Below the pieces are notes generated by a model. That model ran no database searches. It had not been told where the DNA came from and saw only the letters and a program-made list of their open reading frames with translations. From positions 1 through 8,212 of the forward strand of contig JAJQAF010000170.1 of assembly GCA_021203945.1 (NCBI GenBank): a stretch of 8,212 bases of DNA, in the 5' to 3' direction. Source of the DNA: Campylobacter sp. GTDB taxonomy: Bacteria > Campylobacterota > Campylobacteria > Campylobacterales > Campylobacteraceae. The translations under genes were made by a program, and so were the position numbers. Below, in pieces: positions 5,936 through 8,212 of the stretch (the first letter of the stretch is position 1; each line of letters starts with the position of its first letter).

Positions 5936-7870
5936 TTAGAATTTAAATTTTACTCCAAAAGCTCCGCTATATAGTTTCTCGTCGGTATTGTTACTGACTC
6001 CCAAATCTATATTAAAGCTTAGATTTTTGGTTACGTTAATGCTCGCTCCGAAATCTATGCCGATCGTAGTTTGTTTATCTCTGCCGCCTTTGGTATTTGC
6101 TATTATCGTGCTGGAGCCTGCAAGTCTTATAGGCAAAGAGCTGCTATCTTTTACGATTTCTCTTTCCAGATAAGGATTTACGTATATATCTACTTTCTCG
6201 CCATAGTTAGCCATCTCCAGTCCGACCCTAGCTTTTAAATTTTTTGCATTTGTTTTATCAAATTCTTGAAAAACGGCATTAGAACTGACTGCTTTAGTAT
6301 TGTAAGCTTCATTGCGTATATACGTATAGCTTAAAGCGGCATAAGGTTTAACCGTAACCCTATCGCCTGAATTAAAAATACGACCGTAGCTTAACGCCGT
6401 ATTTACAAATTTTGAATCAAAATCCCCCTCAACCGCTTCATATCTATTTAAAATTTGTTGCTGATAGCTTATATCGTTTTTACCAAAGCCAAATCCCAGA
6501 TTAAATCCTAATTCGTGATTGCCGATATAGTGCCTTACATACGCTCCCGCTCCGTAAGTATCGCTATCCACTTCCACTACTTTGGTTTTAGACTTAGAAT
6601 AAGATAAATATCCGCCCACGATGGTATCGTCTATAACTCTATCGTAGCTAAAAAGCCCGCCGTAAATTTTAGGATCGGAGTTGTCTTTGAAGTTTCCTTT
6701 TGCACCGAAAGCCTTAAAGGCAAACGAATTTTTATATTCGTTCATCTCGTCTTGCGCCATAGCCGCCAGCACCATATCGCCGTTATCGGCAAACCTCTCA
6801 CCCTCTAAGGATTTAATAAAATTAGCCAGTTTTACGTTAGCCATGTTTGGGTTACCCAAAGATGAAACCCTTTGAGTTATGATGGAGGAATTTGCATTTA
6901 CCGTTTTATCTATGGCGTTTGTCGCTTGATCTATCGCAGATTTTGAATTTGAAAGAAGCGTCTCAACCGTCTTTTTTATCGGAGCTACGGCAGCTTCATT
7001 TTGTTGTTGTTGAGCGTCATATATTGCTTGCCTGCTTTGGAGTTCTCTTTCGGAAGTCTTTAGATCGTTTTCTTTACCGCCGTAAGTTCCAAGTGCATTT
7101 CTTATAGCGGCATCCACTTGATTTAGTTTGTTTGTCGCCTCAGTCCCCTTTGCACCCACTTCACCAGCCGCTTCATTAGCTTTTGCATAATCGGCTCGTT
7201 CTATCGTTTTAGCCGCCTTGTATTCATCTAATTTCTTAGAAAAGCTGTTTTTATCATCTTCATTGGTTATTAAGCTTAGCATAGCCTCTTTTTGCGAATA
7301 ATCTCCATGCGTATAACCACTATAAGCGGCATTAAATGCCACAGGATCACTAATGGTTAATAAGAGTTTTGCGTCACCCAAATCCGTCTGAACCACTACC
7401 AATTTATCGCCACTAGCAGTCCAAGCTTCTTGTGCTAGCTCATAATTTTTCTGAGCCGTCGTAAAATCTCCTAGTAAATAATCCAAATAATCTTTTGACT
7501 TCTCGTTAAAATCTTTTATCTGCTCATCAGTTTTACCGACTAAAAAAGCAGTCTTTGTATTCTCCCAAGTATTTCTAATTGTTTTAATATTTACCAGACT
7601 ATTTTCATACCTATTTTTGGCATCTTCCAATCCCGGGGTAGCACCTTGATTTTGGGCTACTTTATGGGCTAGATTTGTAACTTCTATTTTTAAATCATCG
7701 CCGTAAATTTTACTCAGCTCTTCAAAAGCCGTTATCTCTTGAGCGGATATATTCGCCTTATTATCACTATCGGCATCATGAAGCATCTCGCTTAGAGTTT
7801 GTGCGTTTATAGTGCTAACGCCAAGCAATATTCCACAGAGTATCCCGCTTATTTTCATACCTGTATTCAT
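5936..7870 (-). CDS. Autotransporter with alpha-helical coiled-coil passenger
   Basis: Predicted type Va-style autotransporter of 644 residues; numbering counts the GTG at 7873 as 1. Residues 2-24 form a signal peptide (basic start, hydrophobic ILCGILLGV core, cleavage likely after INA). Residues 30-350 are the passenger: almost entirely helical, rich in Ala, Lys, Glu, Asn and Gln, with likely coiled coils at about 80-150 and 205-330 and no beta-helix repeats. A degenerate EF-hand-like stretch lies at 35-46. From about 355 to 645 alternating amphipathic strands (GGLFSYDRVIDDTIVGGYLSYS, YGAGAYVRHYIGNHELGFNLGFGFG, VKPYAALSYTYIRNEAYN) form an autotransporter beta-barrel closing with FGVKFKF, the C-terminal aromatic signature recognised by BamA. 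The ATG at 7870 is chosen because AAGGA lies 7 bases upstream; the GTG at 7873 is 4 bases from it. Neighbours are a queC fragment downstream and the queC 3' end upstream, suggesting acquisition by recombination. The passenger's target or function is unknown. Confidence 0.85.
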   Translation of the reverse strand: MNTGMKISGILCGILLGVSTINAQTLSEMLHDADSDNKANISAQEITAFEELSKIYGDDLKIEVTNLAHKVAQNQGATPGLEDAKNRYENSLVNIKTIRNTWENTKTAFLVGKTDEQIKDFNEKSKDYLDYLLGDFTTAQKNYELAQEAWTASGDKLVVVQTDLGDAKLLLTISDPVAFNAAYSGYTHGDYSQKEAMLSLITNEDDKNSFSKKLDEYKAAKTIERADYAKANEAAGEVGAKGTEATNKLNQVDAAIRNALGTYGGKENDLKTSERELQSRQAIYDAQQQQNEAAVAPIKKTVETLLSNSKSAIDQATNAIDKTVNANSSIITQRVSSLGNPNMANVKLANFIKSLEGERFADNGDMVLAAMAQDEMNEYKNSFAFKAFGAKGNFKDNSDPKIYGGLFSYDRVIDDTIVGGYLSYSKSKTKVVEVDSDTYGAGAYVRHYIGNHELGFNLGFGFGKNDISYQQQILNRYEAVEGDFDSKFVNTALSYGRIFNSGDRVTVKPYAALSYTYIRNEAYNTKAVSSNAVFQEFDKTNAKNLKARVGLEMANYGEKVDIYVNPYLEREIVKDSSSLPIRLAGSSTIIANTKGGRDKQTTIGIDFGASINVTKNLSFNIDLGVSNNTDEKLYSGAFGVKFKF

Positions 7871-7877
7871 CACTTTT

Positions 7878-7882
7878 TCCTT
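7878..7882 (-). promoter_or_regulatory. Ribosome binding site of the autotransporter gene
   Basis: Reads AAGGA on the minus strand, with 7 bases to the ATG at 7870-7868. This spacing favours that ATG over the GTG immediately before it. Confidence 0.65.
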
Positions 7883-7948
7883 ATTTGTATTTTTTCGGAA
7901 CGAATTCTAATCATAAATATCTTAAATAAATATTAATATTTTTGTGTA

Positions 7949-7954
7949 ATTATA
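7949..7954 (-). promoter_or_regulatory. Candidate -10 box for the autotransporter
   Basis: TATAAT on the minus strand, within a very A/T-rich gap (7874-8098) that otherwise holds no gene. Transcription from here would give a leader of about 70 bases. A second candidate, TATGAT at 7910-7915, would give a leader of about 30 bases. No -35 box is convincing, as is common in this group, so which one is used is open. Confidence 0.4.
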
Positions 7955-8057
7955 AATTTTAGGTATTAAAAAATGACTTCAAATGTCCTATTTTAGGCTA
8001 TTTGCGATATTTAAAAATAATTAACATTTTTTAAATAAATACTATATAAATCTAACT

Positions 8058-8085
8058 AAAAACTTATCAAATAGTGATAATTTTT
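8058..8085 (-). terminator. Intrinsic terminator after queC
   Basis: On the minus strand TTATCA-ctatt-TGATAA forms a six-pair stem. After one mismatch it continues with A/T pairs and is followed by GTTTTT. It lies 14 bases past the queC stop, so queC transcription should end before the autotransporter, which then needs its own promoter. Confidence 0.65.
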
Positions 8086-8098
8086 GAAATTTACTTAA

Positions 8099-8212
8099 CT
8101 ATTTATAATCAATCGGATCTTTAAATCCAGCTTTTTCAAACCCTCTTAGCCTTAAACGACAGCTATCGCAAAGTCCGCAGGCCAGCTCCTCATTTTCATA
8201 ACAGCTCCAAGT
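8099..8212 (-). CDS. queC: QueC C-terminus (partial, 7-cyano-7-deazaguanine synthase)
   Basis: The last 37 codons of a minus-strand gene that enters from the right edge: [18 protein letters not shown], then [19 protein letters not shown] and a TAG stop. QueC converts 7-carboxy-7-deazaguanine to preQ0 using ATP and ammonia, in queuosine tRNA modification. The TWSCY and C-G-x-C-D-S-C residues form its C-terminal zinc site and all are intact here, in contrast to the fragment at 5594-5773. I infer this is the working copy, but its N-terminal catalytic domain is outside the window. An intrinsic terminator follows at once. Confidence 0.88.
   Translation of the reverse strand, partial: TWSCYENEELACGLCDSCRLRLRGFEKAGFKDPIDYK
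8101..8212. repeat. Direct repeat, right copy (queC 3' end)
   Basis: Partner of 5592-5704 in the same orientation, about 2.5 kb away. It continues past the window edge, so its full length is unknown. Near-identity at DNA level shows a recent duplication, or recent exchange between the two copies. Confidence 0.9.

Noticed and set aside
6892..7107. Plus-strand open frames opposite the autotransporter (also at 5988-6173 and 6681-6875)
   Set aside because: They mirror the autotransporter codons, lack ribosome sites and encode no recognisable domain.
5936..7870. Reading the coiled-coil protein as a trimeric (type Vc) autotransporter
   Set aside because: The C-terminal beta domain is about 285 residues and not the roughly 70-residue anchor of that type; YadA-like head and neck motifs are absent.
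7796..7870. Lipoprotein signal, because a cysteine lies in the signal peptide
   Set aside because: The cysteine (SGILCG) is within the hydrophobic core without a proper lipobox, and a signal peptidase I site after INA fits better.
5592..8212. Insertion sequence, integrase-carrying island or CRISPR array
   Set aside because: No transposase, integrase, terminal inverted repeats, tRNA gene or regularly spaced repeats were found; the only repeat is the queC-derived pair.

Overview
The window looks like a stretch of an epsilonproteobacterial chromosome, most likely Campylobacter from the oral or gut species with moderate GC. Reasons: the gene order mobB-fbp-small Cys protein-metG-hypothetical is, as I recall it, the C. 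jejuni order (around Cj0841c to Cj0837c). Codon use is rich in A and T ('aaattt', 'aaaatttta'), promoters have clear -10 boxes with weak -35s, and several genes are packed with overlapping stops and starts. Genus is inferred from sequence and synteny memory, not from a search.

Layout. (1) Positions 1-4070, plus strand: one compact operon. It holds the last codons of a probable mobB, then fbp (short class I fructose-1,6-bisphosphatase), a conserved 67-residue four-cysteine protein, metG (methionyl-tRNA synthetase with a C-terminal tRNA-binding domain) and a 328-residue protein whose N-terminus resembles MurF but lacks the ATP-binding loop. (2) Around 4074-4103 a strong hairpin serves as a two-way terminator between convergent units. 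(3) Positions 4102-5433, minus strand: hcp, a short hybrid-cluster protein. It has its own promoter and a CRP/FNR-type operator centred about 41.5 bases from the predicted transcription start. (4) Positions 5594-8212, minus strand: the accessory-looking part. A dead 3' fragment of queC, a large autotransporter gene with an alpha-helical coiled-coil passenger, and the 3' end of the apparently real queC lie in a row. The two queC ends form a long, nearly identical direct repeat that brackets the autotransporter.

How the parts work together. The left operon is housekeeping (cofactor synthesis, gluconeogenesis, translation). hcp is a nitrosative-stress and anaerobic-metabolism gene under probable FNR-family control. 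The autotransporter is probably a surface or secreted protein brought in, or left behind, by a recombination event at the 3' end of queC. That bracket and the unusual passenger are the main points of interest.
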